Assembly: GCF_001953865.1 (NCBI RefSeq) | Contig: NZ_MQUQ01000005.1 | Span: 771,256 to 835,255, forward strand | Length of the DNA stretch: 64,000 nt | Origin: Amycolatopsis coloradensis | GTDB lineage: Bacteria > Actinomycetota > Actinomycetes > Mycobacteriales > Pseudonocardiaceae | Reading direction: 5' to 3' | Shown here: piece after piece, positions 17,946-26,383 of the stretch | Numbering within the stretch: the first letter of the stretch is position 1 | Layout: every line of letters starts with the position of its first letter | Position numbers and translations under genes: made by a program | The notes under the pieces: model-generated | What the model saw: only the letters and a program-made list of their open reading frames with translations | Databases searched by the model: none | What the model was told of the DNA's origin: nothing

Positions 17946-18926
17946 ATGATCAGCAGGAACCCGCGGCGCCGTCGGACCTTGATCGCCTCGGCCGCACTGG
18001 CCGTCGCGACGTTGTTCGCAGGTGTCGCACCGGCGGCGCAGGCCGCACCGGAAGCCCGCAGCGACGTCTTCATCCGGGACAACGGAAACGATTACGGATA
18101 CGAGGACTCGTCCGGCTCGCTCTACTCCAGCCCCGACGTCCGGGTGTGCTTCACGCAGATCCTGTGCGCCACCGACGACCCGATCGTCCAGGGCGGTGAT
18201 GCCTTCATCCACGTCACGCTGAACCGCCCCGGCCCGTACGGGGACGGATACGAGAAGGGGAACCTGCAGGTCTGGTACACCAAACAGGGCACCGTGGCCC
18301 AGTGGCCGAACCAGTGGAACTACATCGGTTCGGCCGCCGACGTGGACGTGCCCTACGGCACCAAGACGGTCGTCATCCCGTGGAAGGTCCCGATCGGCTC
18401 GCACTTCTGCCTGCTGGCACGGTGGCTCTCGCCGACCGACCTGCCGACGGAAGGCCTGAGCACGTCCATCAACACCCGGAAGAACAACAACATCGCCTGG
18501 CACAACGTGAACGCGGTGCCCGCGAAGATCAAGATCCCGCAGTTCCGGCCGATCGTGTTCGGCTGGGACGGTCGTGAACCCACGGCGGTCGGCGACATCG
18601 TCTTCACCCAGCCGGGCAAACCGTTCACCGGTCCGGGACGAATCACCATCAACCTCGGTCCCGACCTCGCCGCACGCTGGCGGGCAGGCGGCGCGAAGGG
18701 TGAGGGCATCGAACGGGTCGGCGAGACCGAACTCGCCATCGTGAACCCGCAGAAGGCCCGGATCAGCGGGCTCACCTTCAAGTCGGGTGAGCAGGTGCCC
18801 GCCCAGTTGAGCTTCACCGCGGGCGCCGAGGCTCTCGGCGGGAAGTACACCGTCCACGTTACCCAGGTCGACCAGCGCGGCAACGAAGTCGGCGGCGTCG
18901 AATACCGGATCACCGGCGTCCAGTAA
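17946..18926 (+). CDS. Secreted protein of unknown function
   Basis: 326 aa with an excellent ribosome site (AGGAGGG) before ATG 17946. Residues 1-33 form a signal peptide: RNPRRRR, a hydrophobic stretch, then an AQAA cleavage site. The mature protein is beta-rich and aromatic, with conserved-looking segments SDVFIRDNGNDYG, VWYTKQGTVAQWPNQWN and HFCLLARWLSPTDLP, and several paired cysteines. The C-terminal 100 residues resemble an Ig-like sandwich. Similar modules occur in secreted hydrolases of actinobacteria and myxobacteria, but I see no catalytic motif and assign no activity. It is divergent from the SARP regulator, which makes regulation by that protein plausible. Confidence 0.8.
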   Translation: MISRNPRRRRTLIASAALAVATLFAGVAPAAQAAPEARSDVFIRDNGNDYGYEDSSGSLYSSPDVRVCFTQILCATDDPIVQGGDAFIHVTLNRPGPYGDGYEKGNLQVWYTKQGTVAQWPNQWNYIGSAADVDVPYGTKTVVIPWKVPIGSHFCLLARWLSPTDLPTEGLSTSINTRKNNNIAWHNVNAVPAKIKIPQFRPIVFGWDGREPTAVGDIVFTQPGKPFTGPGRITINLGPDLAARWRAGGAKGEGIERVGETELAIVNPQKARISGLTFKSGEQVPAQLSFTAGAEALGGKYTVHVTQVDQRGNEVGGVEYRITGVQ

Positions 18927-18945
18927 AGCCAGGGAGGGGTGCCGG

Positions 18946-18986
18946 CCTGTGGGCGGTGAGGGTGGGGAACCCTCACCGCCCACAGG
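18946..18986. terminator. Bidirectional terminator hairpin
   Basis: Arms 18946-18963 and 18969-18986 are perfectly complementary over 18 bp (core GGGCGGTGAGGGT) around GGGGA, and TTTT follows on the plus strand. It separates the convergent secreted-protein and DUF3830 genes. Confidence 0.88.
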
Positions 18987-18989
18987 TTT

Positions 18990-19487
18990 TCACGCGCGTG
19001 CGAACGAGAGCGTCTCGCCCTCGACACCTCGCAGCCAGAGGTCCTGCGCGGCCTCCGCCATTTCGGCCAGTCCCTCTTCGATCGTCGCGAACACGTTGCC
19101 GGGCACCCAGCCCGCGTCACCGTTGATCAGCAGGTTGTTGCGGCCGTAGAAGATCGCGAGATCCGTCGCGCCCTGGTCGCTGTGCGCCTCACTGTCGTCG
19201 TCGTAGCCATACGCCGGGTTGCCGATCTCCCACGCCTCGAACCCGAAGTACACGACATCGCCCGGAATCGGCGTCACCGTGGGGTTTTCCCGGCCCGGCT
19301 TCGGTTCGGCGAAGGGCGGCACGAGGGTGTAGACCTCGTTGCGCGCGTACTTCGCGTGATAGGCCGAACCGCTCTGCGGCAAGGCGTCCCACACCGCGCG
19401 ACAGGTTCGCGGGGCTTCGGCGTCGAGCAGCCGGGCCCGGCACGAGACTCCGCGTTTGTCGAGGGTGATCGTGATGTAGCGGGCCAT
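18990..19487 (-). CDS. DUF3830 (cyclophilin-like fold) protein
   Basis: 165 aa from ATG 19487. The start is embedded in the aminotransferase stop as TGATG, so the two genes are translationally coupled. The sequence matches DUF3830: ARYITITLDKRGVSCRARLL, PQSGSAYHAKYARNEVYTLV, PIPGDVVYFGF, and the C-terminal FATIEEGLAEMAEAAQDLWL. The family has a small beta-barrel, cyclophilin-like fold and is found beside racemases, amidases and aminotransferases of amino-acid or heterocycle catabolism; no activity is established that I know of. Here it ends the leftward arm of the catabolic island, under the operator at 20773-20784. Confidence 0.85.
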   Translation of the reverse strand: MARYITITLDKRGVSCRARLLDAEAPRTCRAVWDALPQSGSAYHAKYARNEVYTLVPPFAEPKPGRENPTVTPIPGDVVYFGFEAWEIGNPAYGYDDDSEAHSDQGATDLAIFYGRNNLLINGDAGWVPGNVFATIEEGLAEMAEAAQDLWLRGVEGETLSFARA

Positions 19488-20737
19488 CACTCGACCCCTG
19501 CCACGACGTCACCCCAGATCCGCAGCGCTTCGTCGACCTGCTCGGCGTCGACGATCAGCGGCGGGACCATCCGGACGACGTTCATGTACGCCCCGCAGGT
19601 CAGCAGCAGCAGTCCGTTGGCGGACGCGGCTTTCTGGGCCGCCTGGGCCTTCGCCGTGTCCGGTTCGCCGTCCGGCGTGGTGAACTCGGAACCGACCAGC
19701 AGCCCCAGCCCACGGACGTCACCGATCGACGGCGACTTGTCCGCGATCACCCGCACACCTTCGAGCAGCTGGCGTCCGCGTTCGGCGGCGTTCTCGACCA
19801 GTCCCTCCCGCTGGATCACCTCGAGTGTCGCGATCGCCGCCGCGCAGGCCACCGCGTTGCCGCCGTAGGTACCGCCCTGCGAACCGGGGAGCGCCTTCGC
19901 CATCAGTTCCTCGGACGCGGCGATGCCCGAGATCGGGAACCCACTCGCGAGTCCCTTCGCGATGAGCACTATGTCCGGGCGCACCCCGAAGTGGTCGTGC
20001 CCCCAGAACTTGCCCGTCCGGCCGAAGCCGGTCTGGATCTCGTCCATCACCAGCAGGATTCCGTGCTTGTCCGCGCGTTCCCGGATCCCGGCCAGGAACT
20101 CGGGGTTCGCCGGGACGTACCCGCCCTCGCCGAGCACCGGCTCGATGAAGAACGCGGCCGTCTCGTTCGGCGCGCAGACCGTCGCGAACAGGTAGTCGAG
20201 CTCGCGCAGGGCGAACTTCGTCGCGGTCTCCTCGTCCCAGCCGTAGTGGAAGGCGTACGGGAAGGGCGCGACGTGCACACCGGACATCAGCGGCGAGATC
20301 CCGGCGCTGAATCGCGTGCCCGAGGTCGTCATGGTCGCCGCCGCGACGGTCCGGCCGTGGAAACCGCCCTGGAACACGATGACGTTGGGCCGCTTGGTCG
20401 CCTGACGTGACAGCCGGAGCGCCGCCTCGACCGCCTCGCTGCCCGAGTTCGCGTAGAAGAGGGAATTCAGGCCCTCCGGCAGGACGCCGCCCAGCTTCTC
20501 GGTCAGTTCCAGCATCGGCTTGTGCATGACCGTCGTGTACTGCCCGTGGATGAGTTTGCCGATCTGCTCCTGCGCGGCGCTCACCACGTGCGGATGGCAG
20601 TGGCCGGTGCTGGTCACGCCGATACCGGCGGTGAAATCCAGGTGACGTTTGCCATCGGTGTCGTAGAGGTACACCCCTTCACCGTGGTCGACCACGACCG
20701 GCGTTGCCTGCTTGAGCAGCGGTGATAGCTGAGCCAT
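19487..20737 (-). CDS. Class III aminotransferase (4-aminobutyrate/omega-amino acid type)
   Basis: 416 aa from ATG 20737, preceded by TAGGAGCG. The PLP fold type I landmarks are present: HLDFTAGIGVTSTGHCHP, the phosphate-binding ANSGSEAVEAALRLSR, FQGGFHGRT, MDEIQTGFGRTGKFW, and the Schiff-base Lys261 in VLIAKGLASGFPIS. It moves the amino group from an omega-amino acid to a 2-ketoacid and yields a semialdehyde. The divergent neighbour is a succinate-semialdehyde-type dehydrogenase, so together they form a GABA-shunt-like step. It is the first gene of the leftward arm (with DUF3830), with a FadR-type operator in the shared promoter. Confidence 0.92.
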   Translation of the reverse strand: MAQLSPLLKQATPVVVDHGEGVYLYDTDGKRHLDFTAGIGVTSTGHCHPHVVSAAQEQIGKLIHGQYTTVMHKPMLELTEKLGGVLPEGLNSLFYANSGSEAVEAALRLSRQATKRPNVIVFQGGFHGRTVAAATMTTSGTRFSAGISPLMSGVHVAPFPYAFHYGWDEETATKFALRELDYLFATVCAPNETAAFFIEPVLGEGGYVPANPEFLAGIRERADKHGILLVMDEIQTGFGRTGKFWGHDHFGVRPDIVLIAKGLASGFPISGIAASEELMAKALPGSQGGTYGGNAVACAAAIATLEVIQREGLVENAAERGRQLLEGVRVIADKSPSIGDVRGLGLLVGSEFTTPDGEPDTAKAQAAQKAASANGLLLLTCGAYMNVVRMVPPLIVDAEQVDEALRIWGDVVAGVE

Positions 20738-20772
20738 GGGCTGCGCTCCTAGGTCGGCTGAAGCTGTTGTCG

Positions 20773-20784
20773 ATTGTTGACAAT
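20773..20784. promoter_or_regulatory. FCD-GntR operator ATTGTTGACAAT (copy 1)
   Basis: A near-perfect 12-bp dyad in the 89-bp gap between the divergent aminotransferase and aldehyde dehydrogenase genes. The same sequence recurs at 26384 and 27212, all in promoters of this island. The core TTGTnGACAA fits the FadR-subfamily operator pattern, and an FCD-GntR gene lies at 24900-25592. Confidence 0.72.
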
Positions 20785-20826
20785 ATCCATAGCATGGCGT
20801 TCGGGACAACATGGAGGAGCGTTGGG

Positions 20827-22290
20827 ATGAGCTCGATCAGTGAGGCCGGCGTAGTCGCGGCGGTCGACAAGGAACTGTTCATCGGCGGCAAATGGGTGCC
20901 CGCCACGAGCGGGAAGACCTTCCCCGTTCTCGACCCCTCGACAGGTGAAGCCCTGTGCGAGGTGGCCGACGCGTCACCGGCGGACGGTGTCAGCGCACTC
21001 GACGCCGCCGTCGCCGCTCAGGCCGACTGGGCGAACGTCGCCCCGCGCGAACGCGGCGAGATCCTGCGCCGCGCCTACGAGCTGCTCGTAAAGCGTGCCG
21101 ACGAACTCGCGCTGCTGATGACTCTCGAGATGGGCAAGCCGCTCGCGGAGTCGAAAGGCGAGATCACCTACGCGGCTGAATTCTTCCGCTGGTTCGCGGA
21201 AGAGGCCGTCCGGATCGGCGGTGGCTATGCCGTCGCGCCCAACGGCGCCGGCCGCTTCCTGGTGACGAAGCAGCCCGTCGGGCCGTGTCTGCTGATCACA
21301 CCGTGGAACTTTCCCATGGCGATGGGCACCCGCAAGATCGGGCCCGCGGTCGCGGCAGGCTGCACGATGATCATCAAGCCCGCTGCTCAAACCCCCCTTT
21401 CGATGCTGGCCCTCGCGGCGATCCTCGCCGAAGCGGGACTGCCCGAAGGTGTGCTGAACGTGCTCACGACGTCGGACTCCGGCGGCGTGATGGAGCCGCT
21501 GATCCGCGACGGCCGCGCCCGGAAACTGTCCTTCACCGGCTCGACCGGCGTCGGGCGGAAGCTGTTGGAACAGTGTGCGGACAAGGTGCTCCGCACCTCG
21601 ATGGAACTCGGTGGCAACGCTCCTTTCCTGGTCTTCGAAGACGCCGACCTCGACGCGGCGGTCGAAGGCGCGATGACCGCGAAGATGCGCAATATCGGCG
21701 AGGCCTGCACGGCCGCGAACCGCTTCTATGTCCAGCGTGGCATCGTCGGCGAGTTCTCCCGGCGCCTCACCGAGCGCATGGAGGCCCTGCCGATGGGGCG
21801 CGGCACCGAGGAAGGTGTCGTCGTCGGCCCGCTCATCGATGAGGCCGCGGTCGAGAAGGTGAGTGGCCTCGTCGCGGACGCCACCGAGCGAGGAGCACGC
21901 GTGCTCACCGGTGGGTCTACTGTGGACGGTCCGGGTAACTTCTATCAGGCCACGGTGCTCACCGATGTGCCCAAGGACGCCAGGCTCGCTTCAGAGGAGA
22001 TCTTCGGCCCGGTCGCCCCGATCACCCCGTTCGACAGCGAGGACGAGGCCATCGCGGCGGCGAACGACACCGAATTCGGTCTCGTGTCCTACGTGTACAC
22101 CTCCGATCTCAAACGGGCATTCCGGGTTTCGGAACGACTGGAGGCCGGCATGATCGGCCTCAACCAGGGGCTGGTCTCGAACCCGGCGGCTCCGTTCGGC
22201 GGGATCAAGCAGTCGGGACTCGGTCGTGAAGGCGGCACCGTCGGTATCGACGAGTTCCTCGAGACCAAGTACATCGCGGTGGCTCTGTGA
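20827..22290 (+). CDS. gabD: NAD(P)-dependent succinate-semialdehyde-type dehydrogenase
   Basis: 487 aa from ATG 20827, with GGAGG about 10 bases upstream; close to the usual GabD length. It is an aldehyde dehydrogenase: cofactor-binding LLITPWNFPMAMGTRKIGPA, FTGSTGVGRKLLEQ, catalytic Glu260 in MELGGNAPFLVF and nucleophile Cys294 in NIGEACTAANRF, then the C-terminal PFGGIKQSGLGREGG. It oxidises a semialdehyde to the acid. The pairing with the divergent class III aminotransferase supports succinate semialdehyde or a related C4-C5 semialdehyde. Its stop overlaps the GTG of the next dehydrogenase by 4 bp. The FadR-type operator at 20773 controls this arm too. Confidence 0.92.
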   Translation: MSSISEAGVVAAVDKELFIGGKWVPATSGKTFPVLDPSTGEALCEVADASPADGVSALDAAVAAQADWANVAPRERGEILRRAYELLVKRADELALLMTLEMGKPLAESKGEITYAAEFFRWFAEEAVRIGGGYAVAPNGAGRFLVTKQPVGPCLLITPWNFPMAMGTRKIGPAVAAGCTMIIKPAAQTPLSMLALAAILAEAGLPEGVLNVLTTSDSGGVMEPLIRDGRARKLSFTGSTGVGRKLLEQCADKVLRTSMELGGNAPFLVFEDADLDAAVEGAMTAKMRNIGEACTAANRFYVQRGIVGEFSRRLTERMEALPMGRGTEEGVVVGPLIDEAAVEKVSGLVADATERGARVLTGGSTVDGPGNFYQATVLTDVPKDARLASEEIFGPVAPITPFDSEDEAIAAANDTEFGLVSYVYTSDLKRAFRVSERLEAGMIGLNQGLVSNPAAPFGGIKQSGLGREGGTVGIDEFLETKYIAVAL

Positions 22291-23375
22291 CTTCTGGAGC
22301 GGTGAGTTCTCAAGGGGCGGCTTCCTACCGCATCGCCAGCATTCCCGGCGACGGGATCGGTGTCGACGTCACGGTCGAGGCCCGCAAGGTCCTCGACCGC
22401 GCGGCGGTGTCACACGGTTTCTCCTTGTCTTGGAAAGAATTCGACTGGAGCTGTGAGCGGTACACCAAAATCGGCTCGATGATGCCGAACGACGGAATCG
22501 AGCAGCTTTCCCGGTTCGACGGGATCTTCCTCGGTGCCGTCGGCTTTCCCGGTGTTCCGGACCATGTCTCGTTGTGGGGCCTCCTCATTCCGGTGCGGCG
22601 CGCGTTCACCCAGTACGTCAATCTCCGGCCGGTCCGGCTGCTGCCGGGAACGACGTCGGCGCTGGCAGGCCGGAGCGCCGAAGAGCTGGAGATGGTGATC
22701 GTCCGCGAGAACTCCGAGGGTGAATATTCGGAGATCGGCGGCAGGCACAATCGTGGTCAAGGGAACGAGTTCGTCTTACAGGAATCCGTGTTCACGCGGG
22801 TCGGGGTGGAGCGGATCATCCGTTACGCCTTCGAGCTGGCGAAGACGCGGACAGGACGCGTTTGCTCGGCGACGAAGTCCAACGGGCTCATTCACTCGAT
22901 GCCGTTCTGGGACGAGATCTTCCTCGAAATCGCTTCGGAATATCCGGACGTGCACGCCGAACAGTGCCATGTCGACGCGCTCGCCGCGCGGATGGTGCAG
23001 GCGCCGGACCGGCTCGACGTCGTGGTCGCTTCCAATCTGTTCGGCGACATCCTGAGCGACCTGGCGGCGGCCGTGACGGGAGGGCTCGGAATGGCGCCTT
23101 CGGGCAACATCAATCCATCTGGTGAGTTTCCTTCCATGTTCGAGGCGGTGCACGGCAGCGCTCCCGACATCGCCGGACAGGGCATCGCGAATCCGGTGGC
23201 GCAGATCCTGGCGGGTGCGATGCTGCTCGACCATCTCGGGGAAACCGCCGCGGCACAAGACGTTCGCGCCGCGGTGGAGAAGGTTCTCGAGGAGGGGACC
23301 GTGCAGACCCCTGACCTCGGCGGGAAGTCCACCACCGCCGAACTCGGGTCTGCGGTGGTCGCCGCTCTATCTTGA
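22287..23375 (+). CDS. Tartrate dehydrogenase / D-malate dehydrogenase (decarboxylating) family
   Basis: 362 aa from the GTG overlapping the previous stop by 4 bp. It belongs to the isocitrate/isopropylmalate dehydrogenase fold: [14 protein letters not shown] near the start, [56 protein letters not shown] with the catalytic lysine, and [14 protein letters not shown]. The VxLWGLLxPxR segment and the KxGxMMPxDG-like region point to the TtuC/DmlA branch, which decarboxylates D-malate or oxidises tartrate. It would turn a C4 hydroxydiacid into pyruvate. A rare TTA codon is at 22776-22778. A small hairpin follows. Confidence 0.85.
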   Translation: MTSGAVSSQGAASYRIASIPGDGIGVDVTVEARKVLDRAAVSHGFSLSWKEFDWSCERYTKIGSMMPNDGIEQLSRFDGIFLGAVGFPGVPDHVSLWGLLIPVRRAFTQYVNLRPVRLLPGTTSALAGRSAEELEMVIVRENSEGEYSEIGGRHNRGQGNEFVLQESVFTRVGVERIIRYAFELAKTRTGRVCSATKSNGLIHSMPFWDEIFLEIASEYPDVHAEQCHVDALAARMVQAPDRLDVVVASNLFGDILSDLAAAVTGGLGMAPSGNINPSGEFPSMFEAVHGSAPDIAGQGIANPVAQILAGAMLLDHLGETAAAQDVRAAVEKVLEEGTVQTPDLGGKSTTAELGSAVVAALS

Positions 23376-23405
23376 ACCATCCGCATAGTGGCGTGTCAAG
23401 TCCTG

Positions 23406-23438
23406 GGGATGTCATGAACGGATCTTTCATGACATCCC
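23406..23438. terminator. Terminator-like hairpin after the dehydrogenase gene
   Basis: GGGATGTCATGAA at 23406-23418 pairs perfectly with 23426-23438 around a 7-nt loop. It starts 31 bases after the dehydrogenase stop and probably ends the rightward operon. It resembles the TCATGAA..TTCATGA pair near 51083-51123. Confidence 0.65.
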
Positions 23439-23463
23439 GGGGTGACGTGGTTGGCTAGCGACG

Positions 23464-23631
23464 CGTGATCTTTCGGGTCTTACACGTGATTGGACGGCGA
23501 TCGCTCGTGATTGGACGGCGATCATGCGTGATTGGGTGGCGATCACGCGTAACCGCCGTCCAATCACGCATGATCGCCGTCTGATCACGCGTAACCGCCG
23601 CCTGATCACGTGAGATCGCCTTCTGCGGAAA
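23464..23631. repeat. 21-bp repeat array, three direct then three inverted units
   Basis: Units 23485-23505, 23506-23526 and 23527-23547 follow the consensus CGTGATTGGACGGCGATC plus three bases. Units 23548-23568, 23569-23589 and 23590-23610 are the same sequence inverted. Degenerate 21-bp units flank both ends (23464-23484 and 23611-23631). Each unit is itself a dyad (CGTGAT...ATCACG), and the whole folds into one large imperfect hairpin. A lone copy of the leftmost part lies at 58275-58313 in the other orientation. Frames across it give a seven-residue repeat and look non-coding. Confidence 0.8.
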
Positions 23632-23681
23632 GAAGCCAAACGTCAAGCAGGCAGGATCACGCGACGCGAGCGACGCGCGTT

Positions 23682-23740
23682 AAGTACATGAAGGCCTCCT
23701 TCCTTGCGCTAGGCGCAGTGAAGGGGGCCTTCATGTACTT
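23682..23740. repeat. Family A inverted repeat
   Basis: Arms 23682-23701 and 23721-23740 pair over 20 bp with one mismatch (core AAGTACATGAAGGCC). The loop holds a smaller GCGCTAGGCGC dyad. A perfect sister copy is at 57002-57060 and a half copy at 50763-50805. It may act as a terminator or as a mobile palindromic element. Confidence 0.75.
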
Positions 23741-24418
23741 CTTGACGGTAAGGCAACGGTGTCGTGGTGGTAGCCCGGGCTCAGGCCGGCCGAAAGGTTG
23801 CACCACGCTGCGGGTTTAAGGCAGTGGCCGTGGGGCGCTTCTCTCGTCCTGAAGGCTTGCTCGTCGGCGGCAGCGGGTAGGTGCCGGTCGGCGACAGCCA
23901 GGTGAAGGTGTGCGCGTGGCCTCGGACGGTGTGTGTGGATATGGACTTTGAGTGTCTATCCACACACACCTTCTGGATCTGGTGGTCGCCGGGACTCCTC
24001 GTGCGGGACTGTGTGGATTTCTGGTCATCCAACGCCCCGAAATCCACACAGTGAGGGCTGCGGTCCCCCAGCGGACCGCGCTCGAAAACGACACTTTCCT
24101 TACCTGATAACAACATCGTGCTCCACGGTGCCCGGATTTCCCACGTCGGGTGGTCAGGGTCGTATGGCGCTTTGGGTCTGGTGGACCTGTCTGAGTCCTC
24201 TGTGGTCGTCAACCTCGGACGCGCTCGCGGCCCACCTGCCCTGCCGCGCGAATTCAAGTCGATAAATACGTCAAGATTCTTGCAATCACTTGCCCCGCAA
24301 CAAGAAACCGCAGAAGCGAGTACTCCGAATCGCCCGAGCGCGCACCCGGGTCGCGAGTTTTTGTCGGTGCCCCGGTGCACAGTGTCGATCATCGAATTCG
24401 ACGACTGGAGGAGTGCCG
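23741..24418. other. Gene-poor stretch with two tandem GTGTGGAT hairpins
   Basis: No convincing gene was found. Two hairpins share GTGTGGAT: arms 23928-23941/23957-23970 (14 bp perfect) and 24008-24021/24039-24052 (14 bp perfect). An open frame crossing both on the minus strand (to 23781) has no recognisable domain and unusual composition, so I treat it as chance. AT content rises near 24240-24330, just before the DUF4262 gene. Confidence 0.6.
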
Positions 24419-24895
24419 ATGTGCTGGCATTGCGACAACCCCGGGAAGACCCGCGACGACTACCTCCTCGAGGAGGTCCGTCCGCTGATCCGGAAGTACG
24501 GCTGGATGGTGCAGACCGTCGAGCGTGGAGCCGCCCATCCTGGCTTCGCCTACACGGTCGGGCTCACCGACGCCGGGCTGCCGGAGCTCGTCGTCACCGG
24601 CCTGAGAGAGCGAAGATCCGGTCAGCTGCTGAACTATTTCGCTCAGGAGGTGGTCCGGTCGGGGCCGCCGGAATGTGGTGAGGTGCTGCCCGCGGCGGTG
24701 GGGTGGCCCGCGTTCGAGGTCGTTCCGCTCAGTTCTCCTTCGGCGCACATGCTGACCGCCGTTCTCTTGTACGGTGATGATTTCCGTGCCCTGCAACTGG
24801 TTTACGAGGACGAGCACGGATACTGGCCGTGGGACAAGGAGTTTCGCGGCGGAACCGGCGGGCAGCCGGTGCTGGGGGCGCGGGGCCGTGGCTGA
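24419..24895 (+). CDS. DUF4262 domain protein
   Basis: 158 aa from ATG 24419, which follows GGAGGAG; longer frames upstream are not conserved. The sequence starts MCWHCDNPGKTRDDYL, then GWMVQTVERGAAHPGFAYTVGL and GLPELVVTGLRERRSGQLLN, matching the DUF4262 core. The C-terminal part has YGDDFRALQLVYEDEHGYWPW. Its function is unknown; members are small cytosolic proteins. The C-terminus is convergent with the GntR gene, only 4 bases away. It is probably a bystander in the island. Confidence 0.85.
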   Translation: MCWHCDNPGKTRDDYLLEEVRPLIRKYGWMVQTVERGAAHPGFAYTVGLTDAGLPELVVTGLRERRSGQLLNYFAQEVVRSGPPECGEVLPAAVGWPAFEVVPLSSPSAHMLTAVLLYGDDFRALQLVYEDEHGYWPWDKEFRGGTGGQPVLGARGRG

Positions 24896-24899
24896 ATTC

Positions 24900-25592
24900 C
24901 TAAGGCACGGCGGGAGCTTCGCCCTCTCGCAGGCTGGTTCCCGGGGCCAGCCGCTGGACCGCGTCCTCCATATGGGCTTCCAGCAACGACAGCGCGGTCT
25001 CTTCGTCGCCCGCACGCAGTGCCTCGATGATGCGGGTGTGCTCGGTGACCCGTTCTTCAACCCGCTGGTAGGTCCCCTGCAGTGCGGTGAGGCACATCCG
25101 GGTCTCGATCAGCAGGGTGCGGGCCATGCGCACGAGCCGCTTGCTGCCGGAAGCGGCGATCAATGCCTCGTGGAAACGGAGGTCCGCCCACGACAGGGCG
25201 GTCGGATCGTCGTCGTCGGCGGCGGCGGCCATGGCACCCACGGCTTGTTCGAGTTCGGTGGCGACCTTCTCCCGGTCACCGCGCAGGGCTCGCAGCATCG
25301 CGGCGCGCTCGATGGCCGAGCGGGCCGAGTAGATGTCGTAGACGTCGCCGGGTTCAAGGTCGATCACGAACAGGCCGCGGTGACGCTCGCTGCGCAGGAG
25401 TCCCTCGGAGACGAGGTGCTGCATCGCCTCTCGCAGCGGCCCCCGCGAAACTTGGAACCGGGAGGCCAGGTCGGTTTCCCCGAGCTGGGTGCCGGGCGGA
25501 AGAGCGCCGGTCATGATCGCGTCACGCAACTGGCGCGCGATGATCCCGGCGGTCGATTCCCGGCTGACCGGCTCGATATCCGGCAAGGACAT
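24900..25592 (-). CDS. FCD-family GntR transcriptional regulator of the catabolic island
   Basis: 230 aa. An N-terminal winged helix (about 10-78; AGIIARQLRDAIMTGALPPG, FQVSRGPLREAMQHLVSEGL) is followed by an all-helical FCD ligand domain (about 88-220; SARSAIERAAMLRAL, LRFHEALIAASGSKRL, EHTRIIEALRAGDEETAL), which usually binds a metal and a carboxylate effector. It lies 3 bases downstream of the racemase-like gene and is probably co-transcribed with it. The palindrome found three times in promoters of this cluster fits the FadR-type operator class, so this is the likely repressor, released by a pathway acid. Confidence 0.9.
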   Translation of the reverse strand: MSLPDIEPVSRESTAGIIARQLRDAIMTGALPPGTQLGETDLASRFQVSRGPLREAMQHLVSEGLLRSERHRGLFVIDLEPGDVYDIYSARSAIERAAMLRALRGDREKVATELEQAVGAMAAAADDDDPTALSWADLRFHEALIAASGSKRLVRMARTLLIETRMCLTALQGTYQRVEERVTEHTRIIEALRAGDEETALSLLEAHMEDAVQRLAPGTSLREGEAPAVP

Positions 25593-25595
25593 GGT

Positions 25596-26366
25596 TCAGT
25601 TGCCTCTCTTGCCGAACAGGGCGCCCAGTGTCCGGACGAGCGGGGACTTCCCGGCGAGCCGCAGGCCCTCCCAGACGGTGACCTGATTGGCGGTCAGCAC
25701 CGGTTTGCCGAGCCGGGTCTCCAGCGTGTTGATCTCACCGAGCGTCCGCATGGCGGTGTCGGGCACGAGCAGCGCGTCGGCGGACGGGTGGTCGCGGCTC
25801 ACCGCGAGTTCGATGACGGCTTCCGGGCTGAGTTCGCCGACCTCGGCGGCGGTGTCGATGTCCGCACTGCCCATCGAGACCACTTCGATCCCGCCCGCGC
25901 CGAGGAACTCGACGAACAATCCGGCGATGTCGTCCGGGTAGCTGGCGGCGACCGCGACCCGCCGGACACCGAGTGCCTGAGCGGCGTGGACGAAGGCGAA
26001 GGAGGTGCTCGACGCCGGGACGCCTGAGACAGCGGCCAGCCGGTCGGCCTGATCGCGGGCGCCTTCCCAGCCGTAGACGAAGCTGCCGCTGGTGCATGCC
26101 CACACCACCGCGTCCGGTTCGTGTTTGGCCAGCAGTGCGGCGCCGTCGGCGAGACGGCCTTCGCTACCGAGGTCCAGTAGCTCGGGTACGGCGTGCAGAT
26201 CGGTCCCGTAGATGTGCTCGACCGGCAGCTTGATCCCGGCCATGTCCCCGCCGAGGAGCTGCTCCGCGAGCGGGTAGTCGTCTTCGGCCGCGTGATCGGG
26301 GTAGATGAACCCGATCGTGGTCGTCTCGGACGGCGGCTCGGGCGGGGTGAGCGGCGTGATGGGCAC
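25596..26366 (-). CDS. Asp/Glu racemase superfamily protein, maleate isomerase-like, atypical active site
   Basis: 256 aa from GTG 26366, with GGAGG upstream. The two-lobed racemase fold is recognisable. Cys91 is present in AVVWACTSGSFVYG, but the second catalytic Cys, normally in a CTN/CTD-like motif, is replaced: the aligned segment reads LLVPDTAM, with Asp203 at the Cys position. The end KPVLTANQVTVWEGLRL matches the family. Maleate isomerases and racemases use both cysteines, while arylmalonate decarboxylase keeps only the second. Keeping only the first is unusual. Substrate unknown; maleate-like or malonate-like acids fit the neighbours. It has its own operator at 26384. Confidence 0.85.
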   Translation of the reverse strand: MPITPLTPPEPPSETTTIGFIYPDHAAEDDYPLAEQLLGGDMAGIKLPVEHIYGTDLHAVPELLDLGSEGRLADGAALLAKHEPDAVVWACTSGSFVYGWEGARDQADRLAAVSGVPASSTSFAFVHAAQALGVRRVAVAASYPDDIAGLFVEFLGAGGIEVVSMGSADIDTAAEVGELSPEAVIELAVSRDHPSADALLVPDTAMRTLGEINTLETRLGKPVLTANQVTVWEGLRLAGKSPLVRTLGALFGKRGN

Positions 26367-26383
26367 GGAACCTCCGGGGGCAG

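Noticed and set aside
23485..23610. A possible CRISPR array
   Set aside because: Units are contiguous 21-mers without spacers, half of them inverted, and no cas gene is near.
23455..23646. Open frames across the 21-bp array giving a seven-residue repeat
   Set aside because: The periodicity comes from the 21-bp unit; the frames lack a ribosome site and the DNA is palindromic, so a non-coding repeat explains it.
23781..24392. 203-codon minus-strand frame in the gene-poor kilobase
   Set aside because: It crosses two hairpins, has unusual composition and shows no domain or ribosome site.
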